Positions 1-9,399 of a stretch of DNA of 64,000 nt are shown here, one piece after another. The DNA comes from Leptothermofonsia sichuanensis E412 (lineage in GTDB: Bacteria > Cyanobacteriota > Cyanobacteriia > Leptolyngbyales > Leptolyngbyaceae). Location: contig NZ_CP072600.1 of the NCBI RefSeq assembly GCF_019891175.1, positions 868,001 to 932,000 of the forward strand. The letters run 5' to 3'. The position numbers were made by a program, and so were the translations under genes. The notes beneath the pieces were generated by a model, which made no database searches, was not told the DNA's origin, and saw only the letters and a list, made by a program, of their open reading frames with translations. Position 1 is the stretch's first letter. Each line of letters opens with the position of its first letter.

Positions 1-26
1 AAAACATCATCGTTGAGGTTCATCTC

Positions 27-332
27 ATGCCCCTGGAACTGACAGTCAATGATTTACTCCTGCTGGAGCAACACCGTCTGGAGCGCCTCCGTTCTTTCTT
101 TGGCGATACCCTGAGATTGTGTTTCCTGCATTTAGACAAGCACAATACGTTGACCATCCATTGTTCAGCACCGTGGATTGTAGACCAGTTGATGAGCGAG
201 ATAGACCAATTGCGCTGGTATACCTGGGTTGTCGTCGGGGCTGAACGAATTTCCCTGCATTTTGCAGAAGAAGAGATTTACAAAACAATCACTCGCAAGC
301 CAGTCAGAAAATCCCAGCGGATTCATCATTAA
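27..332 (+). CDS. Hypothetical protein, possibly 5'-partial
   Basis: I do not recognise this 101-residue soluble protein. It has no signal peptide or membrane segment, is rich in Leu, His and Arg, and ends in a basic tail (KPVRKSQRIHH). The frame stays open from the ATG back to the first base of the window, so the true start may lie outside. It converges on the histidine kinase gene on the other strand; the two coding ends overlap by a few bases, so they share no promoter. The ATG is the first methionine visible. Confidence 0.55.
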   Translation: MPLELTVNDLLLLEQHRLERLRSFFGDTLRLCFLHLDKHNTLTIHCSAPWIVDQLMSEIDQLRWYTWVVVGAERISLHFAEEEIYKTITRKPVRKSQRIHH

Positions 333-3300
333 AGACTCTCCCCTGAAGGCAACACGACTGTAAAAGTAGTCCAGCCATTTTGACTCTCAACCTGCACGCT
401 TCCCTTTAATTGATTCACCAGCCGCTGCACCAGTGCCAGCCCCAGTCCGGTACCACCCTGCTTCCAGGGATCGGCGTTGGGAACCCGGTAGAATTTTTCA
501 AAAATGCGCGGCAACTCCGGGGTTGGAATTTCAGCCTGGTTCCGAATTAAAAATCGAACCTGGGAAACGGTGTCAGTTGTCGATGAGTCTTCTGCTTCAA
601 CCATTTGTTCAACCACCAAACCAAGTTCACCCCCCGGAGAGGTATACTTGCAGGCATTGTTGAGAAGTTCTGCCAGAATGCGATCCAGGGCGGCTCTGTC
701 GGTGACAAAGTTGGATAGATGGTCAGGCAGTTGCACCTTCAGCCTTTGCTGACGCTGGTTAGTGCGAGAGTAAAACGGCTGCAGCACATTCAGCAAAAAT
801 TCTTGCAGTTCAATACTTTGCCAGGAAACGGGGTAGGAAGAGGCTTCTAACCGCTGCAAGTCGAGTAAGTCATTAATCAGCTCAATCTCCCGACCACATT
901 CTGACTCCAGGATATCGAGGTAGCGATCGCGCTTATCCGTGGTAATCACATTCTTCAGCATGTGAATTGCCATCTTCATATTGGACATGGGCGTCCGCAG
1001 TTCATGGGAAACCGTACTGAGAAAGTCGTCTTTAAGCTGGTTTAATTCCTCCAGAGCAGCAACCTGAGCCTGGGTTGCTTGAAACAACCGTGCCTGTCGA
1101 ATGGCGATCGCGCACTGGTTTGCCACCTGTTGCACCATGCGAATTTCCAGGCTGCTAAAAGTAGCCTGGCTTCGTTTGAACAGCCGCAGGTTCCCCAGAA
1201 CTTCCTGATCATCCACAATCGGGCAGGCCAAAATGGCGCATGGCAGCTGCACCGTAGGCACTAAACGGTTATCCTCCGATTCATTGATAATGCAGCAGTA
1301 CTGGAGATATTGAGCTTGCAGTAAAGCTTCAAAAATTTCAGGACAGTCCGCCATCTGGATCACGGATCCAATAGCGGGTGTCATGACATCAGAGCGAATG
1401 TACTCGTAGCAAACCGTGGCAGTTTGCTGGTCAAGGTCGTGCAGAGCCGCATCACAGCCGCGCACATCCAGGACCAGTGCCAGTTCCTGAACGGCTGTCT
1501 GCAAAATCTGATCTTCATCCAGGCTATCGCGGACTGAGTCAGTTACCCGTTTCAACATGGCTTCAAACTGAAGTGCCTGCTGAAGTTGAGCTGTCCGTTC
1601 CTGTACCTGGAATTCTAAATGGGCATTAAGTTGCTGCACCTGGAGATACAGTTCTGATTGCTGGATAGCGATCGCAACCTGGGTTGCCAGTTGTTCCAAC
1701 AAACTAATTTCAATCGGTTCCCAGCGACGGGCACTGGAACATTGGTGCACAGCCAGGATGCCCCAGAGGCGATTACTGTGCACAATCGGCACCACCAGTA
1801 ATGCTTGAATTTCAGCCTGGTTGAGAAACCTTTGACATTCCCCAGAGATGCGGGCCGCATCATCAATCACCAAATTTTTACCCTGGCGGTAGTCTTCCTG
1901 GTGCTGTTTGAACCAATCCGCCGTCAGCCTGAAGCCCAACAGCGATTTCCATCCCGCTTCTACAGATTCTGCCGTAACCAGACCATTCCCCTCCAGATCG
2001 ATCCGAAAGATAACAACCCGACTTGCTCGCAGGCATTGCCTCACCTCGGATACGGCAGTGTTGAGGATGTCTTCCAGGTTAAGGGAGTTACGAACACGCT
2101 GCGCGATCGCCCCAATCAGGCGTTCCCGCTCTGCCTGCTGCCGCAAGGCTTCTTCTGCTTGCTTCCGTTCGGTAATCTCTTTGGTGAAACAATGATAGCC
2201 AATCAGGCGATCGTGCCAGTCACAGGCAGTCACCATGACCATTTCCATATAGAACGTGGTGCCATCTTTGCGGACTCCCCGAACTTCAACCTCCGACTTA
2301 CCCTCGCTCAACATTTGCTGCCGGGCTTCCCTTAAAACGGGGATATCATCCGGGTGAACAGTCTGTTGCCAGGTCATGCCGATCATTTCTTCCTGCTGAT
2401 AACCCAGGGAACTGGCATAGGCCCGGTTGAGGGCAATGAAGTGATCGGTGATATCCAGTCGGGCAATCCCTTCAACCGCATTTCCCAGAGCGGTACTCAT
2501 TTCCAGCAGTTCCGCCTGAGCTTCCCGGCGATCGCTCACATCCAGGAGAAAAATCGATAGTCTCTCGGCGGAGGGAAACACCCGCACCTCGAACCAGATG
2601 TTCAGCGGAGGATAAAATTCCTCAAATGTAACGGGAATCTGCATCGCTTGAGCACGCCGAAATTCCTGGTCAAATCTAGAGCCAATCGCCTCTGGAAAGG
2701 CGTCCCAAAACGTTTGTCCCAACAAATCTTCGGGCGATCGCTGAAACACCTGAGCAGCCCGCTGGTTGAGATAGTTAAACCGCCACTGATGATCCAGCGA
2801 CATAAATGCATCCGTGATGCTTTCCAGAATATTCACGATCTCGTGATTGGCTGACCGCAGCGCATCTTCTGCCCGTTTGCGCTCTGTAATATCGTGACAA
2901 TTAATCACTACTCCCTTAATTGCCGGGTCTTCCAGAAGACTGGTTGCCACTGCCTCAAAAAAACACCAGGAACCATTCCGGTGCCTGACTCGATATTCAA
3001 TCTGAGGTTGACTGACTCTCGGTTGCTGGATTGCCGTTTGGAGAACATACAAAATCAAATTGACATCGGCTGGATGCACGAACTCAGTAGCTGAGTGCCC
3101 AACCACCTCTTCCTGACAATAGCCCAGCACCTTCTCAGTGGAGGGACTGCAATAGCGAAAAATGCCTTTCTCATCCAGGATAGCGATAATATCAGTCGCG
3201 TTCTCAATCAAAGAGCGGAATCGCTGTTCGCTCTCTTGCAGCGCTTTCTCTGCCCACTTCCAGTCTGCAATTTCCTGTCGCAGGCGTTCATTGGTATTGA

Positions 3301-3529
3301 GTAGATCGGTGGTCCGATCCAGGATCATTTCCTGGAGAGCCGTTCGGGACCCATCGATGTCTGTACCGCTTCCCCCACCCGTTTGATCTCCAAACAGCGA
3401 GCGCCACAACACACTCAGATCGGACTGCCGATACTCTGCTGCGGCAGTCAACAAAATCTGTTGCATCTGCTCAAAGGCAGCTTCATTACGACAGCAGTCG
3501 CGCAAGCTTTCGAGATATTCAGGTCTCAT
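329..3529 (-). CDS. PAS-GAF multi-sensor hybrid-less histidine kinase
   Basis: This 1066-residue protein is a cytoplasmic two-component sensor kinase with no visible membrane segment. In order it has an N-terminal leader, three PAS domains (about 97-222, 230-345, 348-465), two GAF domains (about 475-640, 675-815), a HisKA dimerisation domain with the H-box SHELRTP (phospho-acceptor His842) and a HATPase domain (about 930-1064). The N-box (ELLNNACKYT) and a GTGLGL ATP-lid motif are intact. The G1 region reads NQAEIP rather than the usual DxGxGI, a variant I believe is common in cyanobacterial kinases of this type. The PAS and GAF repertoire suggests small-ligand, redox or light sensing; the signal is unknown. 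No receiver domain and no adjacent response regulator is present, so its partner is elsewhere. Confidence 0.93.
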   Translation of the reverse strand: MRPEYLESLRDCCRNEAAFEQMQQILLTAAAEYRQSDLSVLWRSLFGDQTGGGSGTDIDGSRTALQEMILDRTTDLLNTNERLRQEIADWKWAEKALQESEQRFRSLIENATDIIAILDEKGIFRYCSPSTEKVLGYCQEEVVGHSATEFVHPADVNLILYVLQTAIQQPRVSQPQIEYRVRHRNGSWCFFEAVATSLLEDPAIKGVVINCHDITERKRAEDALRSANHEIVNILESITDAFMSLDHQWRFNYLNQRAAQVFQRSPEDLLGQTFWDAFPEAIGSRFDQEFRRAQAMQIPVTFEEFYPPLNIWFEVRVFPSAERLSIFLLDVSDRREAQAELLEMSTALGNAVEGIARLDITDHFIALNRAYASSLGYQQEEMIGMTWQQTVHPDDIPVLREARQQMLSEGKSEVEVRGVRKDGTTFYMEMVMVTACDWHDRLIGYHCFTKEITERKQAEEALRQQAERERLIGAIAQRVRNSLNLEDILNTAVSEVRQCLRASRVVIFRIDLEGNGLVTAESVEAGWKSLLGFRLTADWFKQHQEDYRQGKNLVIDDAARISGECQRFLNQAEIQALLVVPIVHSNRLWGILAVHQCSSARRWEPIEISLLEQLATQVAIAIQQSELYLQVQQLNAHLEFQVQERTAQLQQALQFEAMLKRVTDSVRDSLDEDQILQTAVQELALVLDVRGCDAALHDLDQQTATVCYEYIRSDVMTPAIGSVIQMADCPEIFEALLQAQYLQYCCIINESEDNRLVPTVQLPCAILACPIVDDQEVLGNLRLFKRSQATFSSLEIRMVQQVANQCAIAIRQARLFQATQAQVAALEELNQLKDDFLSTVSHELRTPMSNMKMAIHMLKNVITTDKRDRYLDILESECGREIELINDLLDLQRLEASSYPVSWQSIELQEFLLNVLQPFYSRTNQRQQRLKVQLPDHLSNFVTDRAALDRILAELLNNACKYTSPGGELGLVVEQMVEAEDSSTTDTVSQVRFLIRNQAEIPTPELPRIFEKFYRVPNADPWKQGGTGLGLALVQRLVNQLKGSVQVESQNGWTTFTVVLPSGESL

Positions 3530-3846
3530 AGCTTCGGCCTGACATGGTGGGTGTAGTTCTTCTATACTTTTTAACCTTTTGCAAACAATCTAGTCATGAG
3601 TAGCCTCCGCTTATTCTAAACGTGACTTTACTGGCAGCCCTGGGCTATATCACCCAACTAAGGCGATTGAATTCCTGAAATGTACCCCTGGCAAACCAGA
3701 GTTGCTAAAAACCGGCGGAAAATTAATGTCTACACCATCTGGCATCGATGACAGTCCTTTCTCTCTACACTCACCCCCAATAAACACCTGAACCCGAAGC
3801 ACTGGCTGTAGCTTCCTGAGCTGAGAAACACTGCAAACCTGAGACC
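3530..3846. other. Intergenic region, nothing recognised
   Basis: This stretch of just over 300 bases lies upstream of the histidine kinase gene and downstream of the two-TM protein gene, both on the minus strand. It presumably holds the kinase promoter. I see no RNA gene, hairpin terminator or repeat in it. The short open frame on the minus strand has no convincing ribosome binding site or protein-like composition. Confidence 0.4.
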
Positions 3847-4329
3847 TCAGACTGTAGATTGAAGCCACTGGCGGAGTGCCTGACTCAAAAGTTGCAGATG
3901 ACTGCTCTCAGGTAGGAGCATTGACTCTGTCGCAAAAATGTAATAGATATCACCGCGATCGCTGACTTCAAACTCAGCATAGAACTCTTTTGCCCAGCCA
4001 TCCAGATAACGACGGGCAATCGACGGTTCTAAACGGCTGGCAGCCACATAATCCCGCAGCGACAGGCGACCCTGATTGGACACTAAAAGCTGAAAAAACT
4101 GCTCTCGAATTGCCCGCTGCTCTGCCTTATACCCGCTGTAAATCAACCACCCACCGAGCATTGCAGGTGCCAGACCAAAAAACACCAGCAATGCCGACAG
4201 AACGGCTAATACGGTTCCGGCAGCGTGACTCAACCCAATCGCCACCAATAGCCCAATTGAGACAGTGCCTCCTCCAAACAGGAGCAGTCCACCCAGAACC
4301 TTGCCCACCTTGCTCCAGAGCCAGTTCAT
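3847..4329 (-). CDS. Two-TM membrane protein with C-terminal winged-helix-like region
   Basis: The protein (160 residues from the ATG at 4329) has two hydrophobic segments near the N-terminus (about residues 10-32 and 38-65). A cytoplasmic C-terminal part follows, with a SLRDYVAASRLEP stretch that looks like a small helix-turn-helix/winged-helix fold. The pattern of a short double-TM anchor plus winged helix is seen in conserved cyanobacterial hypotheticals; the function is unknown. A TTG seven codons upstream could also start translation. I preferred the ATG because an AAGGGT-like site precedes it. Confidence 0.6.
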   Translation of the reverse strand: MNWLWSKVGKVLGGLLLFGGGTVSIGLLVAIGLSHAAGTVLAVLSALLVFFGLAPAMLGGWLIYSGYKAEQRAIREQFFQLLVSNQGRLSLRDYVAASRLEPSIARRYLDGWAKEFYAEFEVSDRGDIYYIFATESMLLPESSHLQLLSQALRQWLQSTV

Positions 4330-4730
4330 TCTACTTACCCTTGCAATCAATGTATCCTTCTATCTAAATTAACGCGCCATACCAGCAACCCGCAGTCTAC
4401 CCAGGGGAGATGCCCTGAAGATTTGCAAATGCACGGGTACCGGGGAGAGAGGGACAGTTCCTTTCTGGCTTCTGGCTCCCGACTTCTACCTTCTACCTTC
4501 TACCTTCTACCTTCTACTTTCTGGCTTCTGACTTCCTTCCCTACCAGATTTCCTGGCTTAAATGCCCCCGCGACCCTTCTCCTTCTATTAAGAACTGCTT
4601 CATTCTATTGAGAATTACTTCAAATTGTTGGTTGCCTTTTCCCCAAGGGGCAGCCTGGAAAAATAAGATGAGAGATTAACTGAAAAGACTAATTCATACC
4701 CCTGGTTTCGCTACATTCAATCTGGTTTAT
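4330..4730. other. Intergenic region with heptamer tandem repeat
   Basis: This spacer separates divergently transcribed genes (the two-TM protein on minus, the phycobiliprotein-like gene on plus). It should contain promoters for both. Its visible structure is a tandem heptamer (CTTCTAC, five perfect copies at 4483-4517) surrounded by degenerate TTCTGGC copies. I see no RNA gene. Confidence 0.5.
4483..4517 (+). repeat. Heptanucleotide STRR (CTTCTAC)x5
   Basis: Five perfect head-to-tail copies of CTTCTAC are present, with related degenerate copies on both sides. Short tandemly repeated repetitive (STRR) heptamers are a known feature of filamentous cyanobacterial intergenic DNA. No function can be assigned. 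Confidence 0.8.
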
Positions 4731-5210
4731 ATGGCAATGCATACCCTCAACCACGAGTTAGAACAAAATATTTTGGAAGCGGATGGTCGTTATTTGAATG
4801 CTCAAGAACTTTACCCTCTAGAGCAATACATCCAGAGCTATACCACCCGACTACACACCTACCAGCAACTTCGAGATCACAGTGACAAACTGGTCATCCA
4901 GGCACTTCGTAAAATGGCGCAGACCTACCCTGAATTAATTCAGCAACACGGTCAGCGCTGCAAATATGACATGACAGAAGTGTTGCGCTACATTGCCCTG
5001 TCCATTTTGCGGGATGATGAAATCTTTTTCAAAGAGCAAATGACCGTCTGGCTTGATACGATTTTGCTGGCATATAAGCGCAATAGCCATTGCGTTGTCG
5101 CCTATCGTGCCCTGCAGGAGGCGATCGCCGCAACATTGCCCAGTGCAGATACCAATTTGATTCGCCCTTTTCTGGAAATCGTCATTCAGACCTTACAATC
5201 CCACGCCTGA
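4731..5210 (+). CDS. Phycobiliprotein-like protein lacking the canonical chromophore cysteine
   Basis: The 159-residue, all-helical protein has the size and helix pattern of a phycobiliprotein subunit (globin-like phycobilisome family, PF00502). The region RYIAL (residues 86-90) lines up with the RYAAC segment that carries the bilin-binding Cys84 in phycocyanin and allophycocyanin. Here the cysteine position is Leu90. The only nearby cysteine is Cys77, nine residues after the end of the TYPEL segment. If the alignment is right, it cannot bind bilin in the usual way. It lies 181 bp upstream of a linker-domain gene on the same strand, which supports a phycobilisome-related role. The family call rests on pattern recognition and is not certain; the start has two possible in-frame ATGs. 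Confidence 0.62.
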   Translation: MAMHTLNHELEQNILEADGRYLNAQELYPLEQYIQSYTTRLHTYQQLRDHSDKLVIQALRKMAQTYPELIQQHGQRCKYDMTEVLRYIALSILRDDEIFFKEQMTVWLDTILLAYKRNSHCVVAYRALQEAIAATLPSADTNLIRPFLEIVIQTLQSHA

Positions 5211-5391
5211 TAGTTCCAGTAGAGCCAGACGCAAATCTGGCTACCACTCCTGAATTCTGAATTTTAAATTTTGAATTCCTCAGAAGGATGACTGAATTCA
5301 GGCTGATTAGCATTCAGCTTGGTGATTTCTGATCATCGATCACGCCCCTCTGCTTCCTCAGATATGTTGCCAAGTCTTTGAGGATCCTTTC

Positions 5392-6099
5392 ATGAACCAG
5401 TTCACCCCAATCACAGTCAGCCGCCAGTCCAGCCGGGAAGAACGGCAAACGGCTCTTTACCAAATCTACTGCCAGGTTTTAGAGCGCCAACCTTACAGCT
5501 ATGAACGAAAGCAGTTAGCAAAAGCAGAAAAAGATTTCTTAACGGATAAAATTGGTGTTCGACGTTTTCTTAAGGAATTGGGACATTCTAAAGTTTATCT
5601 CGATGCTTTTTATCACAATTGCTCAAACATGAAGTTTCTGGAATTGTGTTTCAAACATTTTCTGGGACGTGCTCCAATTAACCAGGAAGAAATTCAAATT
5701 TATTGCAATATTCTGATGCACAAAGGTGTAGCAGAAATGATCACGGCTTTACTGGATTCTGAGGAATATCGCAAGGTATTCGGTTGCTTTACGGTTCCCT
5801 TTCCCCGCCAGCAATCATACTATCCATCGCCCAGGGCTTATATGGAATCTCAGATGTTAGTTCAGGAACATATGGGTCAACGGGGGCGCTCCATTCCAAC
5901 AATCTACTGGCATCAATTGGGCTTGACCTGTGATGGGGGTATCTGTAGACACCCTGAGGCGGACGAAAACGTTGAATTGACCTTGTCTCAAGAGGAACTA
6001 TCCCAGTTGTTGAATCTGTTGCAAACCGCCCAGTCTGACAAGGCAGTCGCATCCCTTTCAACCCAGCAAAAAGCGCTGTTACGCAGGGCAATCGGCTGA
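5392..6099 (+). CDS. Phycobilisome linker-domain protein (PF00427-type)
   Basis: This 235-residue protein carries a phycobilisome linker (pfam00427-type) domain over about residues 12-145. It contains the typical EEYRKVFG.FTVPFPR signature at the domain end and the LELCFKHFLGRAP segment. Linker proteins sit in the central cavity of phycobiliprotein hexamers and set assembly and energy transfer. The C-terminal 90 residues do not look like CpcG, CpcC or CpcD. They contain a Cys-bearing stretch (TCDGGICRHP) and a helical tail. A GAGGATCC ribosome binding site precedes the ATG. Together with the upstream phycobiliprotein-like gene it probably forms a small accessory phycobilisome-related unit; which complex it joins is not shown by the sequence. 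Confidence 0.8.
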   Translation: MNQFTPITVSRQSSREERQTALYQIYCQVLERQPYSYERKQLAKAEKDFLTDKIGVRRFLKELGHSKVYLDAFYHNCSNMKFLELCFKHFLGRAPINQEEIQIYCNILMHKGVAEMITALLDSEEYRKVFGCFTVPFPRQQSYYPSPRAYMESQMLVQEHMGQRGRSIPTIYWHQLGLTCDGGICRHPEADENVELTLSQEELSQLLNLLQTAQSDKAVASLSTQQKALLRRAIG

Positions 6100-6887
6100 T
6101 TGGTCGGTCGTCGGGCACACTGTACCTGACACTCCCGTATCTCACTCAATTGAGAACCGCTATGGTGTCTATGCCCTACAGGGCGGAAACGGGCGATCGC
6201 AAAAACTAGATAGGCTGCAAGACCTCCGAGGTTTTTGAAAACCTCGGAGGTCTGAACTGCGCGGGAATAATTGCCGGATTTACACTCCCCCGCTCCCCCA
6301 AAGCAACAATCTCTGGCATCTGAGAAAAGCAAAATACCGGAGATCCCGGTCACCAGTTGCACATCGTTACTACCATTCGTGCCTGGAACCTAGAATCTTT
6401 AAGGGAATAATATTCGCCAACATTTACAAGACTTTACAAAAGTGGGGAAATTAGGATACCCTAGCTGAGTTAGGTGCAAACAATTTTATTCCTGAGGAAA
6501 TATCGACTATCTATTTTTTAGCCAGATTGTTTTTATCAAGCTCTGTTGCTGATGATTCCAATCTACCTGTTGGAAAGTTTGTCTCTTTTGAAACCTTCAG
6601 TTGATTTAAGATTTTTCTCTGTGTTTGAACGCAGCTAACCGCTAAAATCGTTAAGTAGATTATTACTTGTATCAGAGGGCACTCAACTTCAAATTTGACT
6701 CAACTTCAGATTTACTTCAGATTTAAATCTTCTACACGCTCCAAATTAACTTTTGATTCTCCAGTTAGCAGATCACGACTCAAGAACACATTTGGAATAT
6801 CCAGTAATTGGAATATCTAGTCGATAGAAGTCCCACCAAACTTTCTTATGCTTCAAAGGGGTTGTTTTTGAGTTTTTCTAGAACGTT
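6100..6887. other. Long AT-rich leader region upstream of metG
   Basis: The first part holds a decayed MITE-like end (about 6110-6164, with the CTCAATTGAGAA.CGCTAT terminus seen elsewhere in the window) and a perfect palindrome at 6220-6253. From about 6360 the sequence becomes AT-rich with several near-repeats of TCAACTTCAGATTT (about 6680-6730). It probably contains the metG promoter and a long 5' leader. I see no recognisable riboswitch or small gene. Confidence 0.5.
6220..6253. repeat. Perfect 16-bp palindrome with 2-nt loop
   Basis: AGACCTCCGAGGTTTT and its exact reverse complement are separated by TG. The element is not followed by a clear T-run, so it looks like a dispersed REP-type cyanobacterial palindrome rather than a classical terminator, although it lies downstream of the linker gene. 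Confidence 0.8.
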
Positions 6888-8495
6888 ATGGATTCTAAAA
6901 TCATAGAGAAAAATCGATTTGCCATTACTACACCTCTGTATTACGTGAATGATTTGCCCCACGTTGGGAGCGCTTACACGACGATCGCGGCAGATGTTTT
7001 AGCCCGGTTTTGGCGGTTACAGGGAAAGTCTGTGCTGCTGATCACAGGTACCGATGAGCACGGGCAAAAGATTCAACGGGCGGCTGAACAGGCAGGGCAT
7101 TCTCCTCAGGAACACTGTGACCAGATTGTCGCTGGCTTCAAATCGCTCTGGCAACAACTGGGGATCAAGCATGACCGTTTCATTCGCACGACCGATCCCC
7201 GCCATGAAGCAATTGTCAAAGAGTTTTTCCAGCGGGTTTGGGATCAGGGCGACATTTACCTGGGACGGCAGGAGGGCTGGTATTGTGTTTCCTGCGAGGA
7301 GTTTAAGGAAGAGCGGGATTTGCTGGATGACCACTATTGTCCTGTTCATCCCAACCGGCAGGCTGAATGGCGGGATGAGCAAAATTATTTCTTCCGTCTT
7401 TCCAGGTACCAGAAACAGCTAGAAGCTCTTTACACAGAGCGTCCCAATTTTATTCAGCCAGAAATTCGGCGGAATGAGGTGCTGAATTTTGTCCAACAGG
7501 GCCTGCAAGATTTTTCCATATCCAGGGTGAATTTAGATTGGGGAATCCCGGTTCCGGTTGATCCTGCCCATACTCTCTATGTCTGGTTTGATGCCCTCCT
7601 GGGCTATGTCACGGCATTACTAGAGCCAGATTGCGCCCCAACTCTGGAATCTGCCCTGGAAACCTGGTGGCCCATTAATTTACATCTGATTGGTAAAGAC
7701 ATTCTGCGCTTTCACGCCGTTTACTGGCCCGCGATGCTGATGTCTGCGGGGTTGCCGATCCCCGATTGTGTATTTGGGCACGGCTTTTTGACCAAAGATG
7801 GGCACAAGATGGGGAAGACGCTGGGAAACATCCTGGATCCGGTTGCACTGGTTAATCGTTACAGTGCTGATGCAGTCCGTTACTACTTCCTGAAGGAGAT
7901 TGAGTTTGGCCGGGATGGTGATTTTAATGAAACCCGGTTTGTCAATATTTTGAATGCTGACCTGGCAAATGACTTGGGCAATCTCCTGAATCGGACATTA
8001 AAAATGGTTCACAAATATTTTGGTGCCCAGGTGCCAGCGTCTGCTCAAACGGTGGCTGGACTGGACAATCCCTTGGCTGAAAAAGGCCGGGATCTGGGCG
8101 ATCGCACTCACCAGGCATATCATAATCTCTGTTTCAGTGAAGCCTGTGAAGCCATTCTGACGGTGGTCAGGGCCGGCAACAAATATATTGATGAGCAGGC
8201 TCCCTGGTCTTTGTACAAGCAGGGAGAGCATTTGGCCGTTGAAGAAATTCTCTGCACCGTCCTGGAATCAGTACGCCTTGCAGCCTATCTCCTGTCTCCT
8301 ATTACACCGGCTCTGAGCACCAAAATCTATGAACAGTTGGGGTTTTCTGTAAACTTTAATGATCAGCGTTTAATTGATGTTACAGCTCCGTTTTCCAACC
8401 ACTCCCAGTGGGGAGCATTGCCTCCCGGTCAACCCCTGGGAGAACCGAATCCTGTGTTTCAACGTCTGGAACTTCTAGAAGCGGTTCCTTTATAG
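6888..8495 (+). CDS. metG: Methionyl-tRNA synthetase
   Basis: This 535-residue class I synthetase charges tRNA-Met with methionine in the cytoplasm. The HIGH signature appears as PHVGS (about residues 24-28) and the KMSKS loop as KMGKT (about residue 307). A zinc-type cysteine knuckle (CVSCEEF....CPVH, about 131-153) follows. The anticodon-binding helical domain fills the C-terminal third. There is no C-terminal tRNA-binding EMAP-like extension, in keeping with the short bacterial form. It stands alone behind a long AT-rich leader, and the LabA-like gene follows in the same direction. Confidence 0.97.
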   Translation: MDSKIIEKNRFAITTPLYYVNDLPHVGSAYTTIAADVLARFWRLQGKSVLLITGTDEHGQKIQRAAEQAGHSPQEHCDQIVAGFKSLWQQLGIKHDRFIRTTDPRHEAIVKEFFQRVWDQGDIYLGRQEGWYCVSCEEFKEERDLLDDHYCPVHPNRQAEWRDEQNYFFRLSRYQKQLEALYTERPNFIQPEIRRNEVLNFVQQGLQDFSISRVNLDWGIPVPVDPAHTLYVWFDALLGYVTALLEPDCAPTLESALETWWPINLHLIGKDILRFHAVYWPAMLMSAGLPIPDCVFGHGFLTKDGHKMGKTLGNILDPVALVNRYSADAVRYYFLKEIEFGRDGDFNETRFVNILNADLANDLGNLLNRTLKMVHKYFGAQVPASAQTVAGLDNPLAEKGRDLGDRTHQAYHNLCFSEACEAILTVVRAGNKYIDEQAPWSLYKQGEHLAVEEILCTVLESVRLAAYLLSPITPALSTKIYEQLGFSVNFNDQRLIDVTAPFSNHSQWGALPPGQPLGEPNPVFQRLELLEAVPL

Positions 8496-8569
8496 CGCCA
8501 ACGTTTTCATACTTCCTGATACACCCATAAAAACGCTGCTTTTCTTAATAAGAATCTGAGGTATAAGAC

Positions 8570-9175
8570 ATGCTGAATAACAACATAGAAACTGAATCTG
8601 TATTTACACAGGAACAAGTCCTGGAGAATCGTGGGCGGGTTGCCATTTTTATCGATGGCTCAAATCTCTTCTATGCTGCTCTCCAGTTAGGAATTGAAAT
8701 TGACTATACTAAACTTCTCTGTCGTCTGACATCTGGTTCCCGGTTACTGCGGTCTTTCTTTTACACCGGAGTAGACCGCACCAATGAAAAGCAGCAGGGT
8801 TTTTTACTGTGGATGCGACGCAATGGCTATCGAGTCATTTCGAAGGATCTGGTTCAATTGCCGGATGGATCCAAAAAGGCAAATCTGGATGTGGAAATTG
8901 CGGTTGATATGATGTCCTTGGTCGGCTCCTACGATACGGCAGTTCTGGTGAGTGGGGATGGGGATCTTGCCTATGCGGTCAATGCTGTGAGCTACCGGGG
9001 AGTCCGGGTTGAGGTCGTCAGCCTGCGTTCAATGACGAGTGATAGCCTGATTAACGTGGCTGACCGCTATATTGACCTGGATAACATTAAAGAGGATATC
9101 CAGAAAATGCCTCGTAGCTATACCTACCGGCCTTTATCTGGAATTGGGTTGATGGATGAACCCGATGAAGACTGA
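8570..9175 (+). CDS. NYN-domain protein, LabA/DUF88 family
   Basis: The 201-residue protein has a PIN-like NYN fold. Its acidic motifs are IDGSNLF (about residues 29-35), the DVEIAVDMM stretch, and VSGDGDL (about 127-133), followed by the conserved ADRYIDLD near the end. NYN proteins are predicted metal-dependent RNases. In Synechococcus elongatus the family member LabA acts in negative feedback on circadian KaiC output. The length and spacing here fit LabA or its paralogue, but I cannot separate them without a tree. It lies 74 bp after metG on the same strand. Confidence 0.9.
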   Translation: MLNNNIETESVFTQEQVLENRGRVAIFIDGSNLFYAALQLGIEIDYTKLLCRLTSGSRLLRSFFYTGVDRTNEKQQGFLLWMRRNGYRVISKDLVQLPDGSKKANLDVEIAVDMMSLVGSYDTAVLVSGDGDLAYAVNAVSYRGVRVEVVSLRSMTSDSLINVADRYIDLDNIKEDIQKMPRSYTYRPLSGIGLMDEPDED

Positions 9176-9399
9176 TGGCTCTCCTCAGCTTCGATGTGAA
9201 CTTGCCTGGGGAACACAGCGCAATTCCTGATGTCTTTTAGGGTGAAGGTTCGGGGGATAGAATCCTTTTTCTGAAGGTTAGACAAGCGGTTGGTGATTAA
9301 CGCTAGACTGTGGGCAAATAAACCAATTTCTTCAGGGGGAGGGTCTGTGGTTTGATCCCCAGGGATGGAGTTGGCGGTTGTCTGGAAGTGTGAAGGTTC

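Noticed and set aside
3650-3868. Short minus-strand open frame between the kinase and the two-TM gene
   Set aside because: No ribosome binding site, no domain and overlap with the neighbouring gene's end.
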